NCBI RefSeq assembly: GCF_001434935.1
Contig: NZ_AZEG01000001.1
Location: 66,914 to 130,913, forward strand
Source: Liquorilactobacillus uvarum DSM 19971
GTDB lineage: Bacteria > Bacillota > Bacilli > Lactobacillales > Lactobacillaceae
Direction of reading: 5' to 3'
Length of the DNA stretch: 64,000 bases
This document shows positions 40,653 to 50,299 of this stretch, one piece after another. The notes below the pieces were generated by a model that had not been told where the DNA came from, searched no databases, and saw only the letters and a list, made by a program, of their open reading frames with translations. Both the position numbers and the translations under genes were made by a program. The number at the start of each line of letters is the position of its first letter. The stretch's first letter is position 1.

Positions 40653-43451
40653 TCACGGTTGTTGATTTTCCCAAAAATTCAATAAATGTTTCTTTATCTC
40701 ATTTGTTTTAATTATTTTGCGTGGCATAGTTGTCGGGAACACTTTCTGCATTTGTGTACCGTAATTTTTGGTCACAACCCGGCTATCCAGTAGAATTATT
40801 ACCCCGCGATCCTCTGGTGTACGTATCAAACGCCCTAATCCTTGTTTTAAGCGCATCATAGCCTCGGGCAGTGCAATGTTCTGAAATGGATCTTGTCCTT
40901 CAAGCATTAAATTGCGATATTTGACACGGTTGATCAAAGTATCTGGCGCTTGAAATGGAAGACGTGTGATCACCAATAGTTCCAGACGATCTTTAGGCAA
41001 ATCGATACCTTCCCAAAAAGTACCAGCTCCTAATAGAACAGTATCTTTAGATAATCGGAAACGTTTCATGATTTTTTCATTACTGCCGGTCACTCCCTGA
41101 GCTAAAATCTCACGCTGCAATGTGACCCCGCTCTCACTCAAAAAATGATAAACTTTTTCAATCATCGCTAAAGAATTAAATAAAATTAATGTCTGCCGTT
41201 TATTATCCAAAATAATTTCTTTCAGCGTTTCTGCCAAATAAGCAATGTAATTATCAAGTTCATGTGTGACGTCCGGTGCATCTGCTGCTATCAATGCCAA
41301 TGCTTGTTTGTGATAATCAAACGCTCCTGGCAACTGCACTATTTGTGTGTCATGTGGGAGATCTAGTTGATCAAGCGTATAATCCATCGTATTTGGAAGC
41401 AACAGACTTGCACCTACAAAAAGAACGTGCTGAAAATTATTATAGACATACGGACGTAAGAAGTTCTTTACCTGTAGCAAACCAAACTGCAACCTCAAAT
41501 GCGCACCGGGATTATCCAACGGAATTGAGAGCCAAACAATTGTCTCATCCTCCTGCTTTTCTAGTCTAGTTAGCTCCATCCGCATCCAATATTGTCGACA
41601 GTCAACTAATCTTCGTGAAAGAGCAAAAAAATCATTCAAAAAATGAACTGCTTTTTTGTCTAATCTATTTTCAACTTTAAATTCCTCAAAGCGCCGCATT
41701 AGTTTCTGATATTCCTGCTCAAAATTTTCAAAAGCTTTGTTGACGTATTCAATACTTGCATAATTTTCTTTGATAAAACCTCTGAGTCGATTTACTGGGA
41801 CAATACTCTCAAAAAAATCTTTCTTAGTTCCGTTTTTCTGAACAAATCGATGCATCAGATTATCCCTAATTTCAGGAATGCGCTGATCAATAATCCGAAT
41901 ATTTTCAGCTACTTCATGATTTTCGGCATGTGTAATAAATTTTTGTTTCTCAAGCTGCTCAAAAGCAAACGAAACGTGCGACCCAATCTTCACTAGAAGC
42001 GAGTCACAGATAATTTTTAACTCATCAAAATCAATCTCATCCCGATTGCTTGCAAGCGCCATGCTGGAAAGATGCTGAGCTTCATCAATGATCAAATTTG
42101 CTTCTGGGCTGCCTAAAATTTCAACATGGTTTAATAAATATGAGTGATTTGCAATCAACAAGTCAGCGTTATCCTGATACATCCGCTGTCGACGAACAAA
42201 ATCATAAGTGAAAAAGGCGCTGCCCGCCTCTAAACTATCAAGCCCATGATGTCTTATCTCATTAAACAGAGGATTTTGATATTTTGTCAGATGCAATTCA
42301 GAAAGATCACCTGTTTTTGTAATAGTCAGCCAAACCAACAAACGTAACTGTAACAACCGCGTCTGTTTTCCTTGAGGCTGGTGTAAAGATTGGCTGAACT
42401 TTTCCAAATCAAGATAGTGGTGACTTCCCTTAAGAACCGCTGCTTCGATCTCGAAAGGTAAAATTTGCTGCAAAAGAGGCAAAACCTGTTCTTTCATTTG
42501 GGTCTGCAAAGCTGTGGTTGCAGTACTTACCACCACTTTTTTCCCTTTGTTTACAGCATAGGCAGCCGGTATAAGATAACCCAACGTTTTACCTAACCCC
42601 GTTGGAGCTTCGAGAACTAAGCGTGAATGATCATTCTTTTCTAGCAATTCGTGCACATGATCCATCATTTCAATTTGAACTGGGCGCCATTCAAGAACAT
42701 TTGCAAACAGTTTTCTCTTGGAGGCAGTTGTTTGAGGATAAGTTTTTTCTTTTTGCGGCCTAGTTGACAATCCGAAGCGCCGCAGTACAATTCCGCCAAC
42801 TTCTTGAAGATATGCTGGCAAAACATTGTCTTTACGCTGCCTTTTTTCAAATGCTTCTTTAAAACACGACCCGGTCTGCATCAGCAAACTATTTTGATAT
42901 GATGTGATCACCTCGAGACAGCGAAGCGGCAGATTAGCAATTGTTTTCAATAAGAAAATCAATAACTGCGCAGTCGCTTCTGCATCACTATCAGCATGAT
43001 GTGGATGACGATGACTTAGATTAAGGTATTCGCTCAAATAACTCAGCTTAAAACTCGGTAGTGTCGGCAACAATATTTGACTCAGTTGAACTGTATCTAT
43101 TCCCTCTAATTCACTTGCAGGGTAACCTACACGTTCAAATTCGGCATTTAAGAAACGATAGTCAAAGTTTATATTGTGTGCCACAAAAGTTGTATCCTGT
43201 AAAAGAGCAAAAATCGTTCCTGCAACATCCTCAAACAATGGTGCTTTTTTTACATCTTTGTTCGTAATTCCTGTTAAGTGCTGAACTTCTTTTGGAATTG
43301 GCATTAAAGGATTAATCATTGTGTTGAAGCTATTGATTATTTTTCCACCCTTAACAAAAACACAACTAAACTGGATCATTCGATTTGTACCATCTATACT
43401 GGTTCCAGTCGTCTCAATATCAACGACTGCATACGTGCCTGCCAAGTTCAT
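40653..43451 (-). CDS. dinG: DinG-family helicase with N-terminal DEDD exonuclease domain
   Basis: About 932 residues. The exonuclease domain (1-170) has YAVVDIETTGTSIDG, FVAHNINFDYRFLN and HHADSDAEAT, the DEDDh motifs. The XPD/DinG helicase region has Walker A EAPTGLGKTLGYLIPA, DEAH box LIIDEAQHLSS and the C-terminal GAGTFWEGIDLP and GLGRLIRTPEDRG. The iron-sulfur cysteines of E. coli DinG are not evident, as in other Firmicutes fusion forms. The ATG at 43451 with GGTGGAACA is preferred over an upstream start. Confidence 0.95.
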   Translation of the reverse strand: MNLAGTYAVVDIETTGTSIDGTNRMIQFSCVFVKGGKIINSFNTMINPLMPIPKEVQHLTGITNKDVKKAPLFEDVAGTIFALLQDTTFVAHNINFDYRFLNAEFERVGYPASELEGIDTVQLSQILLPTLPSFKLSYLSEYLNLSHRHPHHADSDAEATAQLLIFLLKTIANLPLRCLEVITSYQNSLLMQTGSCFKEAFEKRQRKDNVLPAYLQEVGGIVLRRFGLSTRPQKEKTYPQTTASKRKLFANVLEWRPVQIEMMDHVHELLEKNDHSRLVLEAPTGLGKTLGYLIPAAYAVNKGKKVVVSTATTALQTQMKEQVLPLLQQILPFEIEAAVLKGSHHYLDLEKFSQSLHQPQGKQTRLLQLRLLVWLTITKTGDLSELHLTKYQNPLFNEIRHHGLDSLEAGSAFFTYDFVRRQRMYQDNADLLIANHSYLLNHVEILGSPEANLIIDEAQHLSSMALASNRDEIDFDELKIICDSLLVKIGSHVSFAFEQLEKQKFITHAENHEVAENIRIIDQRIPEIRDNLMHRFVQKNGTKKDFFESIVPVNRLRGFIKENYASIEYVNKAFENFEQEYQKLMRRFEEFKVENRLDKKAVHFLNDFFALSRRLVDCRQYWMRMELTRLEKQEDETIVWLSIPLDNPGAHLRLQFGLLQVKNFLRPYVYNNFQHVLFVGASLLLPNTMDYTLDQLDLPHDTQIVQLPGAFDYHKQALALIAADAPDVTHELDNYIAYLAETLKEIILDNKRQTLILFNSLAMIEKVYHFLSESGVTLQREILAQGVTGSNEKIMKRFRLSKDTVLLGAGTFWEGIDLPKDRLELLVITRLPFQAPDTLINRVKYRNLMLEGQDPFQNIALPEAMMRLKQGLGRLIRTPEDRGVIILLDSRVVTKNYGTQMQKVFPTTMPRKIIKTNEIKKHLLNFWENQQP

Positions 43452-43606
43452 TGTTCCACCGACTTTCTTAGCATAATCTACTCGCCATTTTAGCACATAT
43501 CCGGCCTTTTAAGCGCTCTAAATTAAAATCTATTAATCAATCTAAACAACATTTGATTATCAAGCATGATCTTATCCAATATTTAACACCTTTAAAGATT
43601 GTTATA

Positions 43607-43635
43607 TTGTCAGAATGTTAATAAATATGTATAAT
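43607..43635 (+). promoter_or_regulatory. Promoter of the mevalonate gene cluster
   Basis: TTGTCA (43607-43612), 17 bases, TATAAT (43630-43635). It gives a leader of about 95 bases before the first gene. Confidence 0.8.
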
Positions 43636-43696
43636 CTTATTTGTTTGTAACGAGCCAATATTTATAATAATTTAAGGATCTTTGTAGTATGATGTT

Positions 43697-43712
43697 AATG
43701 GTAATAACCATT
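43697..43712. repeat. Inverted repeat in the mevalonate operon leader
   Basis: AATGGT-AATA-ACCATT, a perfect 6-bp inverted repeat about 15 bases before the SD of the first gene. It could be an operator or an RNA hairpin affecting translation; neither is shown by sequence alone. Confidence 0.5.
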
Positions 43713-43735
43713 CGTAGTAGAAAGGGAGCATTGAT

Positions 43736-44701
43736 TTGGCCAAAATTATGCATTCCGGAAATGGAGAAAGCCACGCCAAGATAATCCTGATTGGAGAGCA
43801 TTCAGTTGTTTATGGTCAACCAGCAATTGCACTGCCGCTATCCAAGGTAAAAACAAAAGTACATATAAAAGACTCAAGTAATGGCCCACGCATCTTGCAT
43901 AGCCGTTACTTTGATGGAGAACTCAAGAATTCTCCAACTTCTCTTTCTGGAATAAAACATCTGATCAACTATATTTTAGAAGCACATTCCATGATGAATA
44001 GCTCTTTCATCATGACGATCACGAGCGATCTTCCTGCTGAAAGAGGCATGGGTTCCTCAGCAGCCACTGCTATTGCTGTAGTTAGAGCACTTTATACTTA
44101 CTTTGGATGGCATCTCACCCATTCCAAGCTCCTTCAGCTCGCAAATATAGCAGAAAAAGATATTCATGGCAATCCCAGCGGACTTGACGCGGCTACTTCT
44201 GCAAGCTCGCAACCCGTTTGGATGATTAAAAACAAAGAACTTTTTACATTGCCAATTAATTTAAACGCCTGTCTTTTGATTTGTGATAGCGGTATAAGGG
44301 GACGTACTGGCGAGGCAGTATCAAGTGTGAAGAAGAGATTGGAAAGCGATCCTGAAGCAACACAAGCATTGATTAACAAACTTGGAGAACTTGCTTTCGC
44401 GGCGCGTCAGCAAATTGCCAACGATGATCCTTCAGGATTGGGAAAAACGTTTAACATTGCTCAATCACAGCTCGCTGCACTTGGTGTTAGCAACAAGCAG
44501 CTTGACGATCTCATCAAAACAAGTCTTGCTTTTGGAGCATTAGGCAGTAAGCTCACGGGGGGTGGACGTGGGGGTTGTTTCATTTCACTTGTAAGAAATC
44601 AAAAATCAGCAAAAGAAATTGCCCGCCAGTTACGCAAGAAAGGTGTCACTGAGACATGGATTCAGCCATTAGGAAACGATCCTGAGGAGGAAAATAACTA
44701 A
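43736..44701 (+). CDS. mvk: Mevalonate kinase
   Basis: Phosphorylates mevalonate at O5 with ATP. GHMP kinase of 321 residues: KIILIGEHSVVYGQPAIALP at the N-terminus, the ATP-loop PAERGMGSSAATAIAVVRA (about residues 100-118), and the C-terminal GGRGGCFISL. TTG start with GGGAG 7 bases upstream; an ATG four codons later lacks a better SD. The first of four genes taking mevalonate to IPP and DMAPP. HMG-CoA synthase and reductase are not in the window. Confidence 0.95.
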   Translation: MAKIMHSGNGESHAKIILIGEHSVVYGQPAIALPLSKVKTKVHIKDSSNGPRILHSRYFDGELKNSPTSLSGIKHLINYILEAHSMMNSSFIMTITSDLPAERGMGSSAATAIAVVRALYTYFGWHLTHSKLLQLANIAEKDIHGNPSGLDAATSASSQPVWMIKNKELFTLPINLNACLLICDSGIRGRTGEAVSSVKKRLESDPEATQALINKLGELAFAARQQIANDDPSGLGKTFNIAQSQLAALGVSNKQLDDLIKTSLAFGALGSKLTGGGRGGCFISLVRNQKSAKEIARQLRKKGVTETWIQPLGNDPEEENN

Positions 44702-45678
44702 TGATTTCAAAACCATTCACGGCTCGTGCCCACACTAATATTGCATTAATCAAATATTGGGGTAAAAAAGATAAGCAATTGATACTTCCGATGAACAGCA
44801 GTCTTTCATTGACATTAGATCGTTTTTATACAGATACTGAAGTTTACTTTGATTCAGACTTAAAACAAGACCTTTTTTATCTGAATGATGAGAAAAAAGA
44901 TGCAGCTAAAGTTGCACATTTTATGGATTTAGTTCGTTCAAAATCTGAGTTAAAAGCATTTGCCCATATCAAGTCTATCAACCATGTTCCAACAACAGCC
45001 GGTTTGGCCTCTTCAGCTTCAGCCTATGCAGCATTGGCATTAGCAGCTAGCCGAGCAGCAGGAATGCAGCTATCCCTTCCTGAACTTTCACGGCTTGCTC
45101 GTAGAGGCTCGGGATCAGCCAGCCGTTCAATATATGGCGGCTTCGTTGAATGGCAGCGCGGACACGATGATTTAAGTTCGTTTGCTGTTCCGATTGAAGA
45201 AAACACTGATTGGAACATTTGCATGATTGCAGTTGTAATCGACAAAGCTCGAAAAAAAATTTCGAGTCGCGTAGGAATGCAGCGAGTGGTTGAAACCTCC
45301 CCCTTCTATCCTGCTTGGATCAAAAGCGCTGAGCATGATCTTACTGCTATAAAAAAAGCTATTAAAGAACGCAATCTGAAAAAAGTTGGCGAAATTACTG
45401 AAGAAAATGCAATGAAGATGCATGCCTTGAATATGAGCGCCAGTCCTCACTTCAGCTATTTTGAATCTGCGACCATTGAAGTGATGCATCTAGTAGAATT
45501 GTTGCGTTCAGAGGGTATTTGTTGTTATTATACATTGGATGCAGGCCCAAATGTTAAAATTCTCTGCTCTGTTGAAGACAGTGAAGAAATTTTGAGAAGA
45601 CTTGCAGTTAAATTTGATAAAAAACAGTTATTGATTGCACACCCGGGTCCGGGCGTACAACTAATCAATAAAAAATAA
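44701..45678 (+). CDS. mvaD: Diphosphomevalonate decarboxylase
   Basis: Converts mevalonate diphosphate to isopentenyl diphosphate with ATP. The 325 residues begin with the family signature TARAHTNIALIKYWGKKD. NHVPTTAGLASSASAYAALA is the GHMP phosphate loop, and RRGSGSASRSIYGGFVEW contains the conserved Ser/Arg active-site residues. The ATG shares one base with the mvk stop (TAATG), with GAGGAAAATAACT as the SD region. Confidence 0.97.
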   Translation: MISKPFTARAHTNIALIKYWGKKDKQLILPMNSSLSLTLDRFYTDTEVYFDSDLKQDLFYLNDEKKDAAKVAHFMDLVRSKSELKAFAHIKSINHVPTTAGLASSASAYAALALAASRAAGMQLSLPELSRLARRGSGSASRSIYGGFVEWQRGHDDLSSFAVPIEENTDWNICMIAVVIDKARKKISSRVGMQRVVETSPFYPAWIKSAEHDLTAIKKAIKERNLKKVGEITEENAMKMHALNMSASPHFSYFESATIEVMHLVELLRSEGICCYYTLDAGPNVKILCSVEDSEEILRRLAVKFDKKQLLIAHPGPGVQLINKK

Positions 45679-45712
45679 AATTATATTTAATTCGTTGAAG
45701 GGGCATGATTTT

Positions 45713-46786
45713 TTGATTACGGTCAAAGCACCAGGAAAACTTTATATTGCAGGCGAATATGCAGTCGTTGAAACCGGATTTCCTGCAATTCTTGTGGCAC
45801 TTAATCAATTTGTAACAGTCACAGTCAAAGAAAGTAACGATTATGGATCAATTTATTCGCAGCAATATCAAGAGAATTCACTTCTCTGGAAGCGCGAAGG
45901 AAATCACATGATTTTCGACAATCGTGACAATCCATTTCATTATATCCTCTCGGCCATAAAACTGACAGAAGCCTACGCACAAGCATTAGGCAAAAAAATG
46001 AAATGCTATCATCTGAGGATCGATAGTGACCTAGACAGCCCTGATGGCAAAAAATACGGTTTAGGGAGTTCAGCAGCCGTTACCGTTGCGACTGTTAAAG
46101 CCTTATGCCGCTTCTACAATCTCCCTATGACTAAAAGCCGGCTTTTCAAATTATCTGCAATTGCGCATTTGGATATTCAAGGAAACGGTTCGTTAGGAGA
46201 TATTGCGGCAAGTGTCTACGGAGGATGGATAGCGTATAACTCCTTTGACCGAGATTGGCTAAAAAAAGCCCGCCATCAATATTCGCTAACCGAACTGATT
46301 GATCTGAAGTGGCCGCAATTAAAGGTTGAATTATTAACCCCACCCAATGAACTTTCATTGCTGATAGGTTGGACGGGCTCGCCTGCATCAACATCACATT
46401 TAGTTGATGCAGTTGGTCTCAAGAAAGCTGAACGTCTCAAAAGCTATCAAAACTTTCTGAACGAGAGTAAGGAATGTTTAAAACGAATGATTAGAGGCTT
46501 TCGAGCAAAAAGCTTTGAGGTCATAAAAAAAGAAATACGTTGTAATCGTAAATTACTGCAATCACTTGGAGAATTAAGCGATGTCCAAATTGAAACACCA
46601 CTTTTGCACCTATTATGCGAAACTGCGGAAAAGCTGAACGGCGCTTCCAAAACTTCTGGCGCAGGCGGCGGCGATTGCGGTATTGTTTTAATCGATAATT
46701 CTATTGATATTCAAGAACTGTTGAACAATTGGAAAAAGATCGGGATTGAACCGCTCAATCTGCATGTACACCGCGTCAACGATTAA
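45713..46786 (+). CDS. mvaK2: Phosphomevalonate kinase
   Basis: Makes mevalonate diphosphate. GHMP kinase of about 357 residues with VKAPGKLYIAGEYAVVE at the N-terminus, KKYGLGSSAAVTVATVKALC (about residues 107-126) as the ATP loop, and SGAGGGDCGIVLI near the C-terminus. The start is taken as TTG 45713, which has AAGGGG 8 bases upstream; a TTG at 45695 lies before that SD. Confidence 0.95.
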   Translation: MITVKAPGKLYIAGEYAVVETGFPAILVALNQFVTVTVKESNDYGSIYSQQYQENSLLWKREGNHMIFDNRDNPFHYILSAIKLTEAYAQALGKKMKCYHLRIDSDLDSPDGKKYGLGSSAAVTVATVKALCRFYNLPMTKSRLFKLSAIAHLDIQGNGSLGDIAASVYGGWIAYNSFDRDWLKKARHQYSLTELIDLKWPQLKVELLTPPNELSLLIGWTGSPASTSHLVDAVGLKKAERLKSYQNFLNESKECLKRMIRGFRAKSFEVIKKEIRCNRKLLQSLGELSDVQIETPLLHLLCETAEKLNGASKTSGAGGGDCGIVLIDNSIDIQELLNNWKKIGIEPLNLHVHRVND

Positions 46787-46810
46787 CGAATGGAAAGGAA
46801 GGTCTGGACA

Positions 46811-47863
46811 ATGAATTCACATTCTCATCGAAAAGACGAACATGTTTTTATTGCTGAAAAACTTTATCAATCCGAGAGTACAAATGGTTTGGATCAGATC
46901 AAACTTTTCCCAAACAACCTTCCTGAAATTGCGTGGGATGAGGTCAATATAACAACTACGTTAGCTGGAATACCAATTCCGGCTCCTTTTTTTATCAACG
47001 CGATGTCTGGTGGGAGTCCATCAACTGCCAAGTTAAATGAAAAGCTTGCTGCTGCCGCTGCCGCTACAGGCATCCCCATGGCAACCGGTTCTGAAAGCAT
47101 CGCTCTTAAACTGCCTGAGGTTGAATCAAGCTTTAGTATCGTTAGGAAAGAAATTCCTGACGGCATTGTTTTAGGCAATTTAGGAGCCGATCATAGTCTT
47201 GAGGATGCAAAAAGGGCTGTCGCACTGTTAAAAGCTGATATACTTGAAATTCATCTTAATGCTGCACAGGAGATCGTTATGCCTGAAGGTGATCGCAAAC
47301 TTAAATGGCGTGAAAATTTAAAAAAAATCATAACCAACCTTGAAATTCCTGTTTTGGTTAAAGAAGTCGGCTTCGGCATCAGTCCACGTTTACTGCAGCA
47401 ATTTAAAAATTTAGGAATCAAATACGTTGATCTCTCAGGACGCGGTGGCACAAACTTCGCTAAAATTGAAAATCAACGACGTCATGCTAAAGATTTTCCG
47501 TTGCTCGATAACTTTGGACTTTCAACCGCTGAAACACTGATAGCTAGTCAGCCCTTTCAAAAAGAATTTTCTTTTACAGCTTCCGGCGGTATCAGAAATG
47601 CACTCGATATTGTCAAATGCTTAGTTCTTGGGGCTGATAATGTTGGTATCTCAGGTTTATTTCTTCATACTGTTCTCAAACAGGACAGTGCTGGTTTAAT
47701 TGAACTGATTGAAAAACTTAAATACCAAGTTCAGTCTTTGATGGTCCTTCTTGGTTGCCATAACATCGCAGAACTTCGTCAAGCAGACTTTACCTTAGCA
47801 CCTGAACTATATATCTTTCAGAAACAGTTACAAAACTATCCACAAAAAAACAAGAGAAACTAG
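46811..47863 (+). CDS. fni: Type 2 isopentenyl-diphosphate delta-isomerase (FMN)
   Basis: Interconverts IPP and DMAPP using reduced FMN. About 350 residues forming a TIM barrel: RKDEHVFIAEKLYQ at the N-terminus, FINAMSGGSPSTAKLNEKLA, VDLSGRGGTNFAKIEN and FTASGGIRNALDIVKCLVLG for FMN and substrate binding. ATG 46811 follows AAGGAAGG by 8 bases. Its TAG stop lies inside the stem of the following terminator. Confidence 0.97.
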   Translation: MNSHSHRKDEHVFIAEKLYQSESTNGLDQIKLFPNNLPEIAWDEVNITTTLAGIPIPAPFFINAMSGGSPSTAKLNEKLAAAAAATGIPMATGSESIALKLPEVESSFSIVRKEIPDGIVLGNLGADHSLEDAKRAVALLKADILEIHLNAAQEIVMPEGDRKLKWRENLKKIITNLEIPVLVKEVGFGISPRLLQQFKNLGIKYVDLSGRGGTNFAKIENQRRHAKDFPLLDNFGLSTAETLIASQPFQKEFSFTASGGIRNALDIVKCLVLGADNVGISGLFLHTVLKQDSAGLIELIEKLKYQVQSLMVLLGCHNIAELRQADFTLAPELYIFQKQLQNYPQKNKRN

Positions 47864-47897
47864 CAAACCTTGTGAAGGCCGGTTAGTTTCTCTTGTT
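47849..47897. terminator. Shared terminator between fni and the rsmF-like gene
   Basis: AACAAGAGAAACTA pairs with TAGTTTCTCTTGTT, with inner pairing in the loop region and A/T-runs on both sides. It covers the last codons of fni and directly abuts the stop of the converging methyltransferase gene at 47898. Confidence 0.9.
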
Positions 47898-49289
47898 TTA
47901 TTTTTTTAAAATTGGATGAAGCCGAAGCCCTTTTGGAAAAAAGTTTTTTACGGTTCCATTCACAAATTTTCCGAAACAAAAACTTTTATTTTCACAACAA
48001 AGCAGATACCATCCGTTTTCAAGCCCATTACCGCTATACGCGATAGTGTTTCCTTGAACGTAACTCTCCCACTCCGTGTGCTTAAAATTAAGCACACGTA
48101 CCGCACGACGTGGTCCTAAATAAAGAGCTAGTGCATAACTCGGTTCAAATCTTTTTTTCTTAAAAACACCAAGTTCCAACCCAGGCCGCATAAAGCGTAA
48201 ATCAGTTAAATCAGGGCTGCTTTCAGGTGACCAGTACAAACGCTCGCCCCAGCACCGTAACTCAGCTGCTGGGAAGGACACATCAGGCGTAAACATCATC
48301 TGCTCAAAATCATTCCATAAAGAACGTTCGCTACTTGTTGGCTTTCTAAGAACTCGATTTCTGTTTTTCTTTTTCTTGCTTTTTTTTAGTATTTCTTGAG
48401 GCCGCTGATCTTGTAACTTAGCAATAAAATGTCCTTCACCATTAAAATGATGTGGAAATAAACGAACAGTCCCTAACAAACGCTGATCATTATCTGCAAG
48501 TCGAGGCATCCCTGCATCCATTCCATGCCATTTTTTTAAGGGTACAATTTTAAGATATTCATACTGTTTCAGCAGCCAAGCAATAATTTGTTCATCTTCT
48601 TCAGGCGCAAAGGTACATGTCGAGTAAATTAACTGTCCTCCCTGACGAAGCATTTTCACAGCATCTTCCAATATTTTGCGTTGACGTTGAGCACATTCAT
48701 CAGCATACTTTGAGTGCCAGTAGTTTATTGCTTGCGGATTTTTGCGAAACATGCCTTCTCCTGAGCAAGGCGCATCAATTAATATTTTATCAAAAAATCC
48801 TGGTAAATACTTAGACAACGTTTGCGGATCTTCATTCAAAACAATTACATTTGAAGCACCTGCACGTTCGATATTCTCTGATAAAATAGCCGCCCGTTTG
48901 CGATCTATTTCATTTGCAACCAACAGTCCTTTTCCCGCAAGCTTGGCAGCAACTTGCGTCGATTTTCCTCCTGGGGCAGCACAAAGATCAAGAACACGCT
49001 CACCTGGAGTTACATCTGCAACCTCGCCTACATACATTGCGCTTGGCTCCTGACTGTAAACATACCCCGTCTGATGTTCCAGTGAGCGTCCCGAAACGGT
49101 TCCATAATAACCGGTTGGTACATATTCGACCGGATAGGTCAGATCAAAATCAACTTCTTCCGGATTTTCTTTTAGCGTGTTAAGTCTAAAACCTTTCTTG
49201 ACCTCACCAGCCAAACTCGAAAAAAAAGCTGGTGCCTCATCTCCTAATATTTTCTGATATTTAGAGACAAAACCTTCTGGTAAATCCAT
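47898..49289 (-). CDS. RNA cytosine-C5 methyltransferase, RsmF/NOL1-NOP2-Sun family
   Basis: Methylates a cytosine in rRNA. The 463 residues have a Rossmann core with CAAPGGKSTQVAAKL (SAM site, about 105-119), the two catalytic cysteines in DAPCSGEGMFRKNP and IYSTCTFAPEEDEQ, and a C-terminal PUA-like region (about 300-463) after a lysine-rich linker. The length fits the RsmF/YebU type rather than RsmB. ATG with GGGG about 10 bases upstream. Confidence 0.93.
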   Translation of the reverse strand: MDLPEGFVSKYQKILGDEAPAFFSSLAGEVKKGFRLNTLKENPEEVDFDLTYPVEYVPTGYYGTVSGRSLEHQTGYVYSQEPSAMYVGEVADVTPGERVLDLCAAPGGKSTQVAAKLAGKGLLVANEIDRKRAAILSENIERAGASNVIVLNEDPQTLSKYLPGFFDKILIDAPCSGEGMFRKNPQAINYWHSKYADECAQRQRKILEDAVKMLRQGGQLIYSTCTFAPEEDEQIIAWLLKQYEYLKIVPLKKWHGMDAGMPRLADNDQRLLGTVRLFPHHFNGEGHFIAKLQDQRPQEILKKSKKKKNRNRVLRKPTSSERSLWNDFEQMMFTPDVSFPAAELRCWGERLYWSPESSPDLTDLRFMRPGLELGVFKKKRFEPSYALALYLGPRRAVRVLNFKHTEWESYVQGNTIAYSGNGLENGWYLLCCENKSFCFGKFVNGTVKNFFPKGLRLHPILKK

Positions 49290-49293
49290 TCAA

Positions 49294-50274
49294 TTAATCC
49301 CCTTTGTTCAACTTTTTAATTTGCTTTTTCAACAAGACTACATACAAACAATTGGTTAATAAGAATACTCCGAGATTATAAACAAAAATTACAACATATT
49401 CAGTAATATCAAAGGCTAATAAACCAATTATTATCCCGAAAATGGTACCTAGTCCATTAAATAAGGCAAAAAACTGCCATTCTTCAAAAATAAATTTTTT
49501 AACATCCTTTTTCAAAAAAACAGCTTCTAAATACTCTCTGCGTGCAAAAAGTTTGCATATGAAAGCTCCGCTCAAAAAAGCAAGTGTAATTAAAGCCAGA
49601 CCTAAAAGTTCACTTAGATGCGATACGACCCATGAATCTTGTTGAATCAAGAAATGCTTGCGGTTAAGATGGCGAACACCTGATGCATTCAAGATTTTTC
49701 TAACACTATGCTTATTTAAAGTGTGTTTTCCGTCTATCACGATTCGAAAATTATTAGCCAGCACCTTAGTTCGCTGCTGTTCATTGAGTGAAATAAAAAT
49801 CTGGTTATCCAGATCCGTGTCTTGATGGTTCCCCATCACACCAAGCACAGGAATGTACTTATTATCCATTTTTAAATAACTTTGATCCTTTGGTGTATAC
49901 AATTTCTTTTCATAATTTTGTCCAACAACAGCGACATTTACTTGCGACTTAAAATCAGCCAGCGAAAAAAAACTACCTTTCAACATTGGTGGTACTGCAA
50001 AATTACCTACACCGTAAAAATACGTGACATTTTTACGTTTCTTGTCCTGATAGTGCACCTGAACATCTTCTAGTTTGGATGAATTTTGTAGTTTATCATC
50101 AAGCTGTGCAACCGTCGTTTTGTCTTTTAATGTGATTAAGTACGCATCAGCAGAGAGATTATGATTGTTCAGCTTGATGGTCAGATTCCGCTCCTGAATC
50201 TTTAAAAACAGTGAAACACTGAGAAAAGCCAGCAACATTGCATAGAGTACCAGCCAAACATTCTTCTTTATCAC
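49294..50274 (-). CDS. FtsX/MacB-like membrane protein without ATPase partner
   Basis: 326 residues: one N-terminal membrane segment (about 6-25), an extracytoplasmic domain of about 190 residues resembling the MacB periplasmic core (VAVVGQNYEKKLY, YIPVLGVMGNHQDTDLDNQIFIS), then three membrane segments (about 224-243, 266-289, 293-313). This is the FtsX-type permease layout. No ABC ATPase lies beside it, which is unusual for the family. GTG start with AGGGG 9 bases upstream. Export of a peptide or lipid, or a purely structural role, cannot be told. Confidence 0.7.
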   Translation of the reverse strand: MIKKNVWLVLYAMLLAFLSVSLFLKIQERNLTIKLNNHNLSADAYLITLKDKTTVAQLDDKLQNSSKLEDVQVHYQDKKRKNVTYFYGVGNFAVPPMLKGSFFSLADFKSQVNVAVVGQNYEKKLYTPKDQSYLKMDNKYIPVLGVMGNHQDTDLDNQIFISLNEQQRTKVLANNFRIVIDGKHTLNKHSVRKILNASGVRHLNRKHFLIQQDSWVVSHLSELLGLALITLAFLSGAFICKLFARREYLEAVFLKKDVKKFIFEEWQFFALFNGLGTIFGIIIGLLAFDITEYVVIFVYNLGVFLLTNCLYVVLLKKQIKKLNKGD

Positions 50275-50299
50275 AGTATACGTCCCCTAACTGGCTGAT

